Shown piece after piece: positions 1 to 7,366 of a stretch of 38,321 bases of DNA. Origin of the DNA: Bacillota bacterium (lineage in GTDB: Bacteria; Bacillota_I; Bacilli_A; Acholeplasmatales; UBA5453); contig JAEZHT010000021.1 of NCBI GenBank assembly GCA_023436805.1, positions 1-38,321 on the forward strand, in the 5' to 3' direction. The position numbers and the translations under genes are program-made. The first letter of the stretch is position 1. Every line of letters starts with the position of its first letter. The notes under the pieces are model-generated. The model was not told the origin of the DNA and ran no database searches. It was given only the letters and a program-made list of their open reading frames with translations.

Positions 1-2702
1 GTTGAATATATGAGTTGTTCGGAGTATGTAAGTTCATTCCATTTAGCATAAATTGTTCTGTCTACTGAAATAGTTGTGGTAGCAAAATTGAAACTTACAT
101 CCTTATCAATTGTTGTAAACCAACCTGCAAATGAATAACCAGATTTAGTTGGATTAGGATTTGGTTGTGTAGCTAATGAACCACTATCAACAACTTGTGC
201 CGTTACTGCAGATCCACCATCAACATCGAATGTGACTGTGAATTGTTGAATCCATAAGGCGATAAGTGTAATATCTGCTGTTATAGGTGTCGAAAAACTA
301 AACGGTTCACCATCTAATTGCCATTCAACAAATCTATACCCTTCTTTTGTTGGGTCAGCCGGTTCTAATGCAGTTGAATTTTCCGGGATTACTTGTGAAT
401 CAATGCTTGGAGAGCCGCCGTTCACATCAAATTGAACACTAAAGGTTTCTCCTGCAAAAACATCCCATTTGGCATAAAGAGTAATGCTTTGTGCTGGCAT
501 GGTTGAGAATGTATATGCTGATGTTAATTCTGTATCGCTATACCAACCTACAAATTCATAGCCAGATTTTAAAGGTGCTGATGGTGCTGAAACTTCTGTA
601 CCATACGCTTGTGTTATTGGTGAAACAGCTGAACCACCGTCTGAATCAAAGCTAATTGTGTAATTATTCACATCCCACTTAGCGTATAAAGTAATATTGC
701 TTGCAGGCATTGTTGTGAATACATACTCATTTAGGAACGTATTGTCATCCGTGTACCAACCAGCAAAAGTATAACCAGTTCTAGTTGGTTCTGATGGTTC
801 AATTACTGAAGTATTATAATTTTGAGTAATAGCACCAACAGCTGATCCATCGTTGCTGTCAAATGAAATGGTATAATCATTGATTGCCCATTCAGCATAA
901 AGTTGTAATGACTGAACAACTGGTGTTGATACATTATAAGATTGTGTTAATGCTTCATTAGTGTACCATCCAATAAATGAATAACCAGTTTGAAGTGGGG
1001 TTGTTTGATTTACCAAACCTCCATTAACTACAAACTCATTAGGTATTGTTGAGTTTTTATATTTAACTTCGTGTTTAACATTATTGTTTCCAGTTACAAA
1101 TGAAATGTTATCCAAATTTGTACTTCTGTTTGCACCTGAAGTATTAGTTACATAAAACTTTATATGTACTGGCGTTTCGCTTGTTATTCCATTACTAATT
1201 AAATTCGAATTATTGTAGTCTATTACTATTGAACTCGAAGTAAGCACTGCTGTTGGTACGAGATTAGATACCACATCTACCCATGTAGATCCATCTTTGG
1301 ATAGTGCTATAGACAATCTTCCTTCAGTGTGAGTGCTATACCAAGCATAGTCAAAGTTAATTTGAACTAACTCTGAAATTTTAGTCGCTGTAGCTATACT
1401 TGCAACAATAGAACTACCAACATTTGATCTTAATCTAAATGCATAGCTTCCTGTTTTTTTATCGTTAGGATCTGTTTTGGTGATATATGCTTGATAAGTA
1501 TTCCAAACCAATCCATCAATCAAAATCGATGTATCTGCATATGCTAAAGGTGTATCAGTCGAAAAATTTTCCAATCCAGTTGAATAAGAAACACCTTGAA
1601 TTGTGCTCGGATTTCTATAATAATTCTCACTGTAAACAATTTGTTCAACATTGGAATCATTCTTAACAATTAGGTATGCTCTAACGCTATTGAATGTATT
1701 ATTAGGGAACGATCGTAAGAATTCACCAGTTTGACCATTGTGTACGTTAGAAGGCACTACGGTTGCTCCAAGAGAATCTAATGTTAGAACATCAGAGCTT
1801 CTTGAGAAAATGAAACCATATTCTACTAATGTAAAGCCTGCAGGTAAATCGAATTGACCTTTATATGTTACGAATCCACTACGAAGCGATAAATCATCAG
1901 ACATGTTGACAACAGCACCAGAGAATTCAGGGGTTGCTGCGAAAACAGCTTGAATTGACACATTGCCCAATACAGTGAACTTGTAGTTTGCTTTGGTAGA
2001 TAAAACGTTACCTTCTGCATCTTCCCAGTGACTAAATACTTGTTCAGCTGGAGCTGCATTTGGTTGTAAGGTAACCACATCATTATAATTGTAAGGACTT
2101 GCTTCTAACACACTACCACCAGTCACGTTGACTGAATATTCAGTGTCATCGGTGGATACATATTGCAACAAATAAACACGACTTGAATCGATGTTTAGCA
2201 ATGATCCTTCAATTGCATCACCTGAATACCATTTTGGATCTGCATGTTCAGCATTTGGTTTGGTTGGTAAATCTTCTGGTTCGGTAGCATTACCACCATC
2301 AGCGACGTATTGAACGCCACCAGGAATGATTTTACCGTTATTGTCCGCGAAAATGACGACGTGTCTAGCGTTCGCTGGTGTGACACTGCCATTTGGACGA
2401 TAGAATGCTGTAATCTTCATATTTGAACGAACGACGAACTCATAGTTTTGAGGTAAGTCATCACGAACAATGTCGTTTACAGCGTAAAAAGCGAATGTAT
2501 ATTCAGAGGAAATGCCTGAAGCATTGAACTGAACTTTAGATCCGCGTGCTTGATCATCTAAACCCGTTGCCGGTAGGTTCATGTTGGATCCATCTAAATA
2601 GGTTCTGATCTCAACATCAAATACGGATGAAGCTAGTACGCTTTGAGCGCCTACAAAGTAAAATAGGGACACTGCGAATAAAAATGCTAAGATTTTTTTC
2701 AT
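1..2702 (-). CDS. Secreted repeat protein with Listeria-Bacteroides (Flg_new) repeats, 3' end outside the window
   Basis: An open frame of 900 codons runs from ATG at 2702 to the window edge without a stop, so the C-terminus is missing. Residues 1-26 (MKKILAFLFAVSLFYFVGAQ...) form a signal peptide. The middle (about 380-540) is a beta-rich region ending in a LDNISFVTG-like strand, as in secreted beta-sandwich modules. From about residue 545 there are five repeats of 60-75 residues, each with a GY.F.GWY-type core (GYSFIGWYT, GYTFAGWYT, GYEFVGWYS, GYRFVEWQL, GYSFAGWFT) and an LYAKW-type end. This is the Listeria-Bacteroides repeat of internalin-like surface proteins. The RBS GGGAGGG lies in the tail of the 42-residue peptide gene, whose stop is 2 nt upstream, so translation is probably coupled. 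Role: surface or adhesion protein, inferred from the repeats; substrate unknown. Confidence 0.9.
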   Translation of the reverse strand, partial: MKKILAFLFAVSLFYFVGAQSVLASSVFDVEIRTYLDGSNMNLPATGLDDQARGSKVQFNASGISSEYTFAFYAVNDIVRDDLPQNYEFVVRSNMKITAFYRPNGSVTPANARHVVIFADNNGKIIPGGVQYVADGGNATEPEDLPTKPNAEHADPKWYSGDAIEGSLLNIDSSRVYLLQYVSTDDTEYSVNVTGGSVLEASPYNYNDVVTLQPNAAPAEQVFSHWEDAEGNVLSTKANYKFTVLGNVSIQAVFAATPEFSGAVVNMSDDLSLRSGFVTYKGQFDLPAGFTLVEYGFIFSRSSDVLTLDSLGATVVPSNVHNGQTGEFLRSFPNNTFNSVRAYLIVKNDSNVEQIVYSENYYRNPSTIQGVSYSTGLENFSTDTPLAYADTSILIDGLVWNTYQAYITKTDPNDKKTGSYAFRLRSNVGSSIVASIATATKISELVQINFDYAWYSTHTEGRLSIALSKDGSTWVDVVSNLVPTAVLTSSSIVIDYNNSNLISNGITSETPVHIKFYVTNTSGANRSTNLDNISFVTGNNNVKHEVKYKNSTIPNEFVVNGGLVNQTTPLQTGYSFIGWYTNEALTQSYNVSTPVVQSLQLYAEWAINDYTISFDSNDGSAVGAITQNYNTSVIEPSEPTRTGYTFAGWYTDDNTFLNEYVFTTMPASNITLYAKWDVNNYTISFDSDGGSAVSPITQAYGTEVSAPSAPLKSGYEFVGWYSDTELTSAYTFSTMPAQSITLYAKWDVFAGETFSVQFDVNGGSPSIDSQVIPENSTALEPADPTKEGYRFVEWQLDGEPFSFSTPITADITLIALWIQQFTVTFDVDGGSAVTAQVVDSGSLATQPNPNPTKSGYSFAGWFTTIDKDVSFNFATTTISVDRTIYAKWNELTYSEQLIYS

Positions 2703-2704
2703 GT

Positions 2705-2833
2705 TTAGCCCTCCCAAATCTCTTCTACGCCACCCGTACCAAATCCACCTTGAGTGCTTAACGCGATTGAATCGGTTAATTCAAACTCTGTGATTTCGAT
2801 AGACGGCGCTTCGTACACTTCTTTTTCAAACAT
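2705..2833 (-). CDS. 42-residue peptide, candidate RiPP precursor
   Basis: A short gene preceded by a good RBS (GGGAGG, 8 nt spacing) and its own promoter. The peptide starts MFEKEVYEAPSIEITEFE and ends GGFGTGGVEEIWEG. It has no signal peptide or membrane helix, an acidic first half and a Gly-rich tail, which is the leader/core layout of ribosomally made, modified peptides. Y7-E-A-P10-S-I12 matches the YxxPx(L/I) leader motif that PqqD-like recognition elements bind in lasso-peptide systems. A gene with a PqqD domain lies nearby at 4525-5616. It sits 2 nt before the large repeat-protein gene. It could instead be a small translational leader for that gene. That it is a real gene is well supported; the precursor role is inference. 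Confidence 0.7.
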   Translation of the reverse strand: MFEKEVYEAPSIEITEFELTDSIALSTQGGFGTGGVEEIWEG

Positions 2834-2868
2834 TAAAATACCTCCCACAAGTTTTAATATTTGTATTC

Positions 2869-2897
2869 ATTATAACACTAGTATATATACTAAGCAA
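2869..2897 (-). promoter_or_regulatory. Promoter of the 42-residue peptide and repeat-protein genes
   Basis: -10 TATAAT (2869-2874), extended by TGT directly upstream, and -35 TTGCTT (2892-2897) with a 17 bp spacer. The spacer holds a perfect 14 bp palindrome, TAGTATATATACTA (2879-2892). Confidence 0.75.
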
Positions 2898-2931
2898 TTC
2901 AAAATACTGATTTCTTTTGTAAGTAATTGGT

Positions 2932-2960
2932 AAAAAAAGACATCAGTAAATACCGATGTC
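2932..2960 (-). terminator. Intrinsic terminator of the kinase-peptidase-nucleotidyltransferase operon
   Basis: A 10 bp hairpin (2939-2960, GACATCGGTA / TACTGATGTC with one G-T pair) is followed on the minus strand by seven T. The stop codon TGA of the nucleotidyltransferase gene lies inside the stem. Confidence 0.85.
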
Positions 2961-4109
2961 ATTGAATAGTTGTTCTATTTCACTTCGTTTCGAATTGCTT
3001 TCATTTAAGTTTCTGATTTTTTTCAATGAAGACTTACGTTTAAAGAAAATAAGTTTGAAGATGCGGTGAATCATCATGAATGGGTATAGATAAGGGTGTT
3101 TATTGAGCACAGGGTACATCCCTTTCGCATCCACCATTTTAGGAAATGCGATTCGAAGGAGTACTTTGAATCGTGATTTCCCTTTGTTTTCAGAGGCTGC
3201 GAGTCTGGGTGCCATGCTATTGAATGATTCGCCTTTACCGTGGATACCAGAAACAAGGAAATATTCCGTTACTTGTTCTAAGAGGGTATCACTCATGGTA
3301 AAGTTAGGATCTAGTAATGGGACCTCCAACTCAAAGTAGGTATGGTTTAAATATGAAATCGTTTGAAAGAACTTAGTCATTTGAAGTGAATCTAAAGTTT
3401 CATTCAATGCCTTTTGATCAATAGAATCGATATTCTTCTCAATGTATATCGCGATGTCTAATAAACTCCTGAGTCCAATCCCGGATGATTCCACGTGTTT
3501 CGCTAAATGATAAACCAAATAAATGACTTCAAATGTAGGCAGTAATGTGTATTCACAACCTTCTACTAATTTCGTATGGTTCCAAGCCGCTTTGAAATAG
3601 GTTTGGTATTTTGGATTGAAGTCTTTATGGATGCTTGGGTGAATCTCAATCAACAAACCATCAGGTGTGACATATTGATCGTGTTGTAAACTTCTAGACT
3701 CCAGTTCAATGCCCATCTGTTTAAATAGGTTTTTGATGACATCCAAATCTGAACGAACCAAGATATCAATATCCCCCATGCCACGCATGTAGGATTCAGG
3801 GTATAAGGTTTTAAGTTTTGTGCCTTTTAAAAAGATATGGTCGATGTGTTCTTTTTGAAAGAGTGTTTTTATCTGGGCGATTAAAACTTTTTGTTTTTGG
3901 TCCTTATCTAAGAATGTATACAATACCCCATTGCACTTATGGATGAATTTGGTTGAATAGGCTTTGGGATCTAAATACGGAATGACCACCCCCGGTAAAC
4001 CCCCATTCAACATCATTTTAAAAAACGAGGCTTCATCCTCGATTTTTAAGTTGATGGGTTGTTGTCTCAAAGCGAGTGCGGTTGCTTTGAATAAGGTAGT
4101 TTCAATCAT
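2943..4109 (-). CDS. Nucleotidyltransferase-fold protein (NTP_transf_5-like)
   Basis: 388 residues. The central part reads FLKGTKL, then YPE..MRGMGDIDILV, which is the Lys-Gly plus GDxD signature of the uncharacterised nucleotidyltransferase family found in peptide-modification clusters (about residues 92-120). The Asp pair would bind metal; the rest is helical. In lasso-peptide clusters of the paeninodin/pseudomycoidin type a related protein acts after an HprK-like kinase and decorates the phosphorylated residue; the same job here is inference from the neighbours. The ATG overlaps the upstream peptidase stop (ATGA), so the two are translationally coupled. The gene ends inside a terminator hairpin. 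Confidence 0.75.
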   Translation of the reverse strand: MIETTLFKATALALRQQPINLKIEDEASFFKMMLNGGLPGVVIPYLDPKAYSTKFIHKCNGVLYTFLDKDQKQKVLIAQIKTLFQKEHIDHIFLKGTKLKTLYPESYMRGMGDIDILVRSDLDVIKNLFKQMGIELESRSLQHDQYVTPDGLLIEIHPSIHKDFNPKYQTYFKAAWNHTKLVEGCEYTLLPTFEVIYLVYHLAKHVESSGIGLRSLLDIAIYIEKNIDSIDQKALNETLDSLQMTKFFQTISYLNHTYFELEVPLLDPNFTMSDTLLEQVTEYFLVSGIHGKGESFNSMAPRLAASENKGKSRFKVLLRIAFPKMVDAKGMYPVLNKHPYLYPFMMIHRIFKLIFFKRKSSLKKIRNLNESNSKRSEIEQLFNDIGIY

Positions 4110-4531
4110 TTAAGAGACCTCAAACGTAGTATTACTTTTCTAAACGGGTTATTAACCCAAAGAAAAACAGATAGACGATATTTTTTAGAATCCATAGACA
4201 CTTTCTTTTTATGTTGGTGTGCTATGACCTTAGCGAAGATGTCTGTAACATCCACCACTTCTTTTCGATAGGTGGCGTCACCTCGTAGGGTATAGGTATC
4301 ATTTTGGATTTTGATGATTCGATGGAGAATGACTTTCCCTTGATAATCCGCTAAAACGACATCGTATTTTTTAAGATGCTTCGGTAAGTCCACATAAACA
4401 ATTGTTTTACCATCTTTGTAAAAGGGCCACATCGATGTGCCTTTGACGGTAAAACTGATATTTTTTTGTGAAGCTAGTTCTGCTTTGACAACTTCAAAGA
4501 ATGTATCGTTATCGATGATGGTTTTTAACAT
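4106..4531 (-). CDS. S24/S26-type serine peptidase (signal-peptidase-like)
   Basis: 141 residues. GTSMWP (Ser33) is the catalytic-serine box of signal peptidase I, and VILHRI (His70) occupies the place of the usual general-base Lys, as in the SipW/ER-type Ser-His enzymes. TLRGDATY matches the conserved GD box. There is no N-terminal membrane anchor, so the enzyme may be cytosolic or only loosely attached through its basic C-terminus. It starts 7 nt inside the end of the HprK-PqqD gene and overlaps the next gene by 4 nt. Context suggests it processes a peptide made or modified by the neighbouring genes rather than acting as the general signal peptidase. Family assignment is firm; substrate is inferred. 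Confidence 0.75.
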   Translation of the reverse strand: MLKTIIDNDTFFEVVKAELASQKNISFTVKGTSMWPFYKDGKTIVYVDLPKHLKKYDVVLADYQGKVILHRIIKIQNDTYTLRGDATYRKEVVDVTDIFAKVIAHQHKKKVSMDSKKYRLSVFLWVNNPFRKVILRLRSLK

Positions 4532-5616
4532 AATAAGTCTTTGGCTTTCAAGGTTTCAATGAAGGTGATGACATCTTTTCTCGCATCTTCAAAAGATACT
4601 TCATAATGGTCCATTAAAATTTGAACCAAGGATTCTATGGTTTGTTCTTGTTCCAAGGATTCAAATAAAAGTTTGCCCGATTTATTCAAAGTCATCACCC
4701 CATTGAAATGGAGTGCTTGCGCGTCAATCGGTAATACCATGTATCGGATACCAATGGTTTTGATGATGAATCCAGGTTTGATTTTCATAGGGGTCTCCTT
4801 ATTGGGTTCATAATAAGTCATGTAGACACTATTTTTGTTCAGTGTCAATTTAGCTTTATAAAATTTGGTTTGATTGAGTAAATCATTGATGGCAGGCAGT
4901 AAAGCTTCCCACGTTTCTTTGGTGGTAGGACGAGCGATATTCTTTAACAGTAGTTTAGAGGCTTCATCGATGGTACATGATTGAATCGAATCGATGCTGC
5001 CTTGTTCGATGAAGTAGATGGCTTTTAAAGGGTATGAAGCATTTTGATTGAGAGCTGTTTTACCTGAAAAAGGGGTACCATAGACTTTCATATCTTTAAT
5101 GATGGGTTTGTCATCGTTTAGAATATTACCTTCTAATACCGTTGTATAAAACCCTGCATGGGTCGATTTACCTGTGCCTGACGGTGCAGAAAACATATAA
5201 GCTTCATTATTTTTAATCACACAAGAGGCGTGTAGTGGGATGAATCCTTCTAGAGTAGCGATATCTAAAAACAACATCGAAATAAATATGTATTCCATCT
5301 CGGATGGCTTTTTGGATAATTTTTCAACGATCGAAATCGTGACCTTTTGATAATCTAAAGTGCGTTTGATTTCGTATTTAACGAATCCCTCTAAATTAAC
5401 CACTTGAAGTATATGTAAATCGCCTTCTAGGTAAAACCTACGGTACGTGTCTTGCATAAAAGGGGCAGACTTAGCTTCGATATAATCTACCAATTGTGTC
5501 TCTATTCTATACTTTGGACGGACTGCTTTTTCATAGGCTTCAATGTTATTGGTTAGATATTCATCAAAGCGATATTCAATTGAAATGGGGATACCAGCGA
5601 TTAAATATGTCTTCAT
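4525..5616 (-). CDS. HprK-like kinase fused to a C-terminal PqqD domain
   Basis: 363 residues from ATG at 5616. I prefer this start to an upstream ATG at 5640 because that one lies in a TATAAT sequence. Residues about 130-200 resemble the HPr kinase / PEPCK-like core: PLHAS, then the P-loop SAPSGTGKSTHA (about 143-154), then NDDKP (about 167-171) for metal and ATP. Residues about 280-363 have the length and pattern of PqqD (KPGFIIKTIG..., LNKSGKLLFESL..., VITFIETL), the winged-helix leader-recognition fold of RiPP systems. In lasso clusters such a kinase phosphorylates a Ser of the peptide; the fusion would bring leader binding and catalysis into one chain. First gene of the three-gene operon, divergent from the ABC exporter. 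Kinase activity is inferred. Confidence 0.75.
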   Translation of the reverse strand: MKTYLIAGIPISIEYRFDEYLTNNIEAYEKAVRPKYRIETQLVDYIEAKSAPFMQDTYRRFYLEGDLHILQVVNLEGFVKYEIKRTLDYQKVTISIVEKLSKKPSEMEYIFISMLFLDIATLEGFIPLHASCVIKNNEAYMFSAPSGTGKSTHAGFYTTVLEGNILNDDKPIIKDMKVYGTPFSGKTALNQNASYPLKAIYFIEQGSIDSIQSCTIDEASKLLLKNIARPTTKETWEALLPAINDLLNQTKFYKAKLTLNKNSVYMTYYEPNKETPMKIKPGFIIKTIGIRYMVLPIDAQALHFNGVMTLNKSGKLLFESLEQEQTIESLVQILMDHYEVSFEDARKDVITFIETLKAKDLLC

Positions 5617-5638
5617 ACCTGACCTCACACTTATCCCC

Positions 5639-5644
5639 ATTATA
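5639..5644 (-). promoter_or_regulatory. -10 box upstream of the HprK-PqqD operon
   Basis: TATAAT on the minus strand, about 23 nt before the chosen ATG. No good -35 at 16-18 bp; a TTGACA further upstream is 24 bp away, too far for a standard promoter. Confidence 0.45.
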
Positions 5645-5691
5645 CCTTGTTTTACAAATGAAATACAGTGTCAACTGAGGTTGTTCCATGA

Positions 5692-5697
5692 TACAAT
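5692..5697 (+). promoter_or_regulatory. Extended -10 box upstream of the ABC exporter
   Basis: TGATACAAT gives an extended -10 (TACAAT) 20 nt before the ATG at 5717. The only -35-like sequence, TGTCAA at about 17 bp, is the reverse complement of the TTGACA seen on the other strand. Confidence 0.4.
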
Positions 5698-5716
5698 ACC
5701 AATAGAGGATATTATA

Positions 5717-7324
5717 ATGAAACTAAAAATAAACCCTTTATTAAAGCCCTATCGAAAACGCATTGTCCCACCGCTAACCTTGTTATCCGTGTTTTCACTG
5801 ATATTATCACTGACAGCGATTGTGTTCGCTTATATATCCAAACTCGCGATTGATGCGTATACAGATCCCTCTTTATTATTTTTATATGGCACCATTTTGG
5901 TTGTCATTATGGTCATTCAAGTACTATTATCAGCTTATAATCAATACTATAAAGCCAGTGCTACTTATCAATTAGAAGGACACATACGTGAAGATTTATA
6001 CCAAAAGATTTTAACGGGTAAACTTCAAAACACAGGTATTAACCACTCTGCTATATACATCAACCACTTCAAATCGGACGTGACTGCGATTACTGATGGG
6101 GTATATGATTTACTACCAAAAGTGATATTTTACGTCTTTAGATTCCTAGGTGCGTTCGTCGTTCTATTCATTTTGGATTGGTTATTCGCGGTATTATTCT
6201 TAACCCTAGGACTACTATTATTTGTCTTATCCAGGCTATTATCCAAAAAGATCAAAGGCATTCAAAAAGAAGCCTTAAGTGCTGAAGATCAACTCTACAA
6301 GCAGATGCAAGAAGGTTTAACCCATTTAGAAGTGATTAAAGCGTTTGAAGCGGAAGAGATTCAAAAAGAATCGCTTCAAACTGCAGGTCATCACTTCTAT
6401 CTCAAACGGATGAAGAAACAACTCATCTCTTCTTTAACAGGGCTTGGTTTACATGGGTTCTTCGCTTTTGGTTATGTATTCGCCATTTTATTTGGTACGT
6501 ACCGCTTGAGTCAAGGTTCGATTGTCTTTGGTAGTTTGGTCGCGATCATCCAACTCGTTCAAAACATCCAAAGCCCATTTTCTGGGTTATCGTCTTTAGT
6601 CATTAAATACCACCAATGGACAGCCTCCCTCGACCGTGTTCGCATGATGGATGAATTGCCTTCTGAATCGAAAACCAAGATTCCACTCAGACCATTCAAA
6701 AAGATTGAACTTAAGAAAGTCTATTTCAAATATGAACAACCACCTGTGCTTGAAAATCTATCGATGGAAATTAAACCTGGTGAACTTATATGGATTAAAG
6801 GTGAATCTGGTAAAGGTAAAACCACCCTCATTAAATTGTTGTTGGGTCTCATGAAACCAAGCAGTGGTTCATTAGAACTCAAAATCGATGACGCTTCGTA
6901 TGAATTGTCTGAATCCACCAGGTCTTACTTCTCCTATGTCCCGCAATCCTATTATTTATTATCCGATTCCATACTAGAAAACCTCACACTCAGAAAAGAT
7001 ATCCCGATGGAAAAAGTCATCGAAGCGTGTCAAACCGCTGTGATTTATGAGGATATCTTAAAGACACCTCAAGGGTTTGATACCAAACTCAAAGAAATGG
7101 GTGCAGGGTTATCGATTGGACAGCTGGAACGGTTATCGATTGCGAGAGCGTTACTGAAAGAAGCGCCAATATTACTACTAGATGAAATTACTGCTTCACT
7201 GGATACGGATACAGAGAAAAAAGTATTGATGAATTTAAAAGCCTTAAAACAAAAAACCATTATATTCATCTCACACCGTGACTTAAAAGATATTAAACCC
7301 ACAAAGATGATCGATTTAAACTAA
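5717..7324 (+). CDS. ABC exporter, fused membrane and ATPase domains
   Basis: 535 residues from ATG at 5717 (RBS AGAGG, 9 nt spacing); a longer open frame upstream overlaps the divergent promoters and is rejected. Residues 1-310 form a six-helix type 1 exporter domain; the ATPase has Walker A GESGKGKTT (about 361), signature LSIGQ (about 464, in place of LSGGQ), Walker B ILLLDE (about 484) and the His switch FISHRD. It has no N-terminal C39 peptidase domain, so any leader removal must be done by another protein, possibly the S26-type peptidase opposite. Length and layout fit the CydC/MsbA-like half-exporters used for modified-peptide export. Substrate inferred from context only. Confidence 0.85.
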   Translation: MKLKINPLLKPYRKRIVPPLTLLSVFSLILSLTAIVFAYISKLAIDAYTDPSLLFLYGTILVVIMVIQVLLSAYNQYYKASATYQLEGHIREDLYQKILTGKLQNTGINHSAIYINHFKSDVTAITDGVYDLLPKVIFYVFRFLGAFVVLFILDWLFAVLFLTLGLLLFVLSRLLSKKIKGIQKEALSAEDQLYKQMQEGLTHLEVIKAFEAEEIQKESLQTAGHHFYLKRMKKQLISSLTGLGLHGFFAFGYVFAILFGTYRLSQGSIVFGSLVAIIQLVQNIQSPFSGLSSLVIKYHQWTASLDRVRMMDELPSESKTKIPLRPFKKIELKKVYFKYEQPPVLENLSMEIKPGELIWIKGESGKGKTTLIKLLLGLMKPSSGSLELKIDDASYELSESTRSYFSYVPQSYYLLSDSILENLTLRKDIPMEKVIEACQTAVIYEDILKTPQGFDTKLKEMGAGLSIGQLERLSIARALLKEAPILLLDEITASLDTDTEKKVLMNLKALKQKTIIFISHRDLKDIKPTKMIDLN

Positions 7325-7330
7325 AAAAAA

Positions 7331-7365
7331 TGCAGTGCTGATCAAACCTCAGCATTGCATTTTTA
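7331..7365. terminator. Bidirectional intrinsic terminator
   Basis: An 11 bp stem with one G-T pair (TGCAGTGCTGA / TCAGCATTGCA, 7331-7359), flanked by an A run on the left and a T run on the right. It serves the convergent ABC exporter and GGDEF/HD-GYP genes. Confidence 0.85.
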
Positions 7366-7366
7366 T

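Noticed and set aside
5639..5677. TTGACA paired with TATAAT upstream of the HprK-PqqD operon as a promoter
   Set aside because: Spacing is 24 bp, too long for a standard promoter.
1..7324. A complete lasso-peptide cluster
   Set aside because: No Asn-synthetase-like cyclase or transglutaminase-like B2 protease is encoded in the window, so only a lasso-like or other RiPP class can be proposed.
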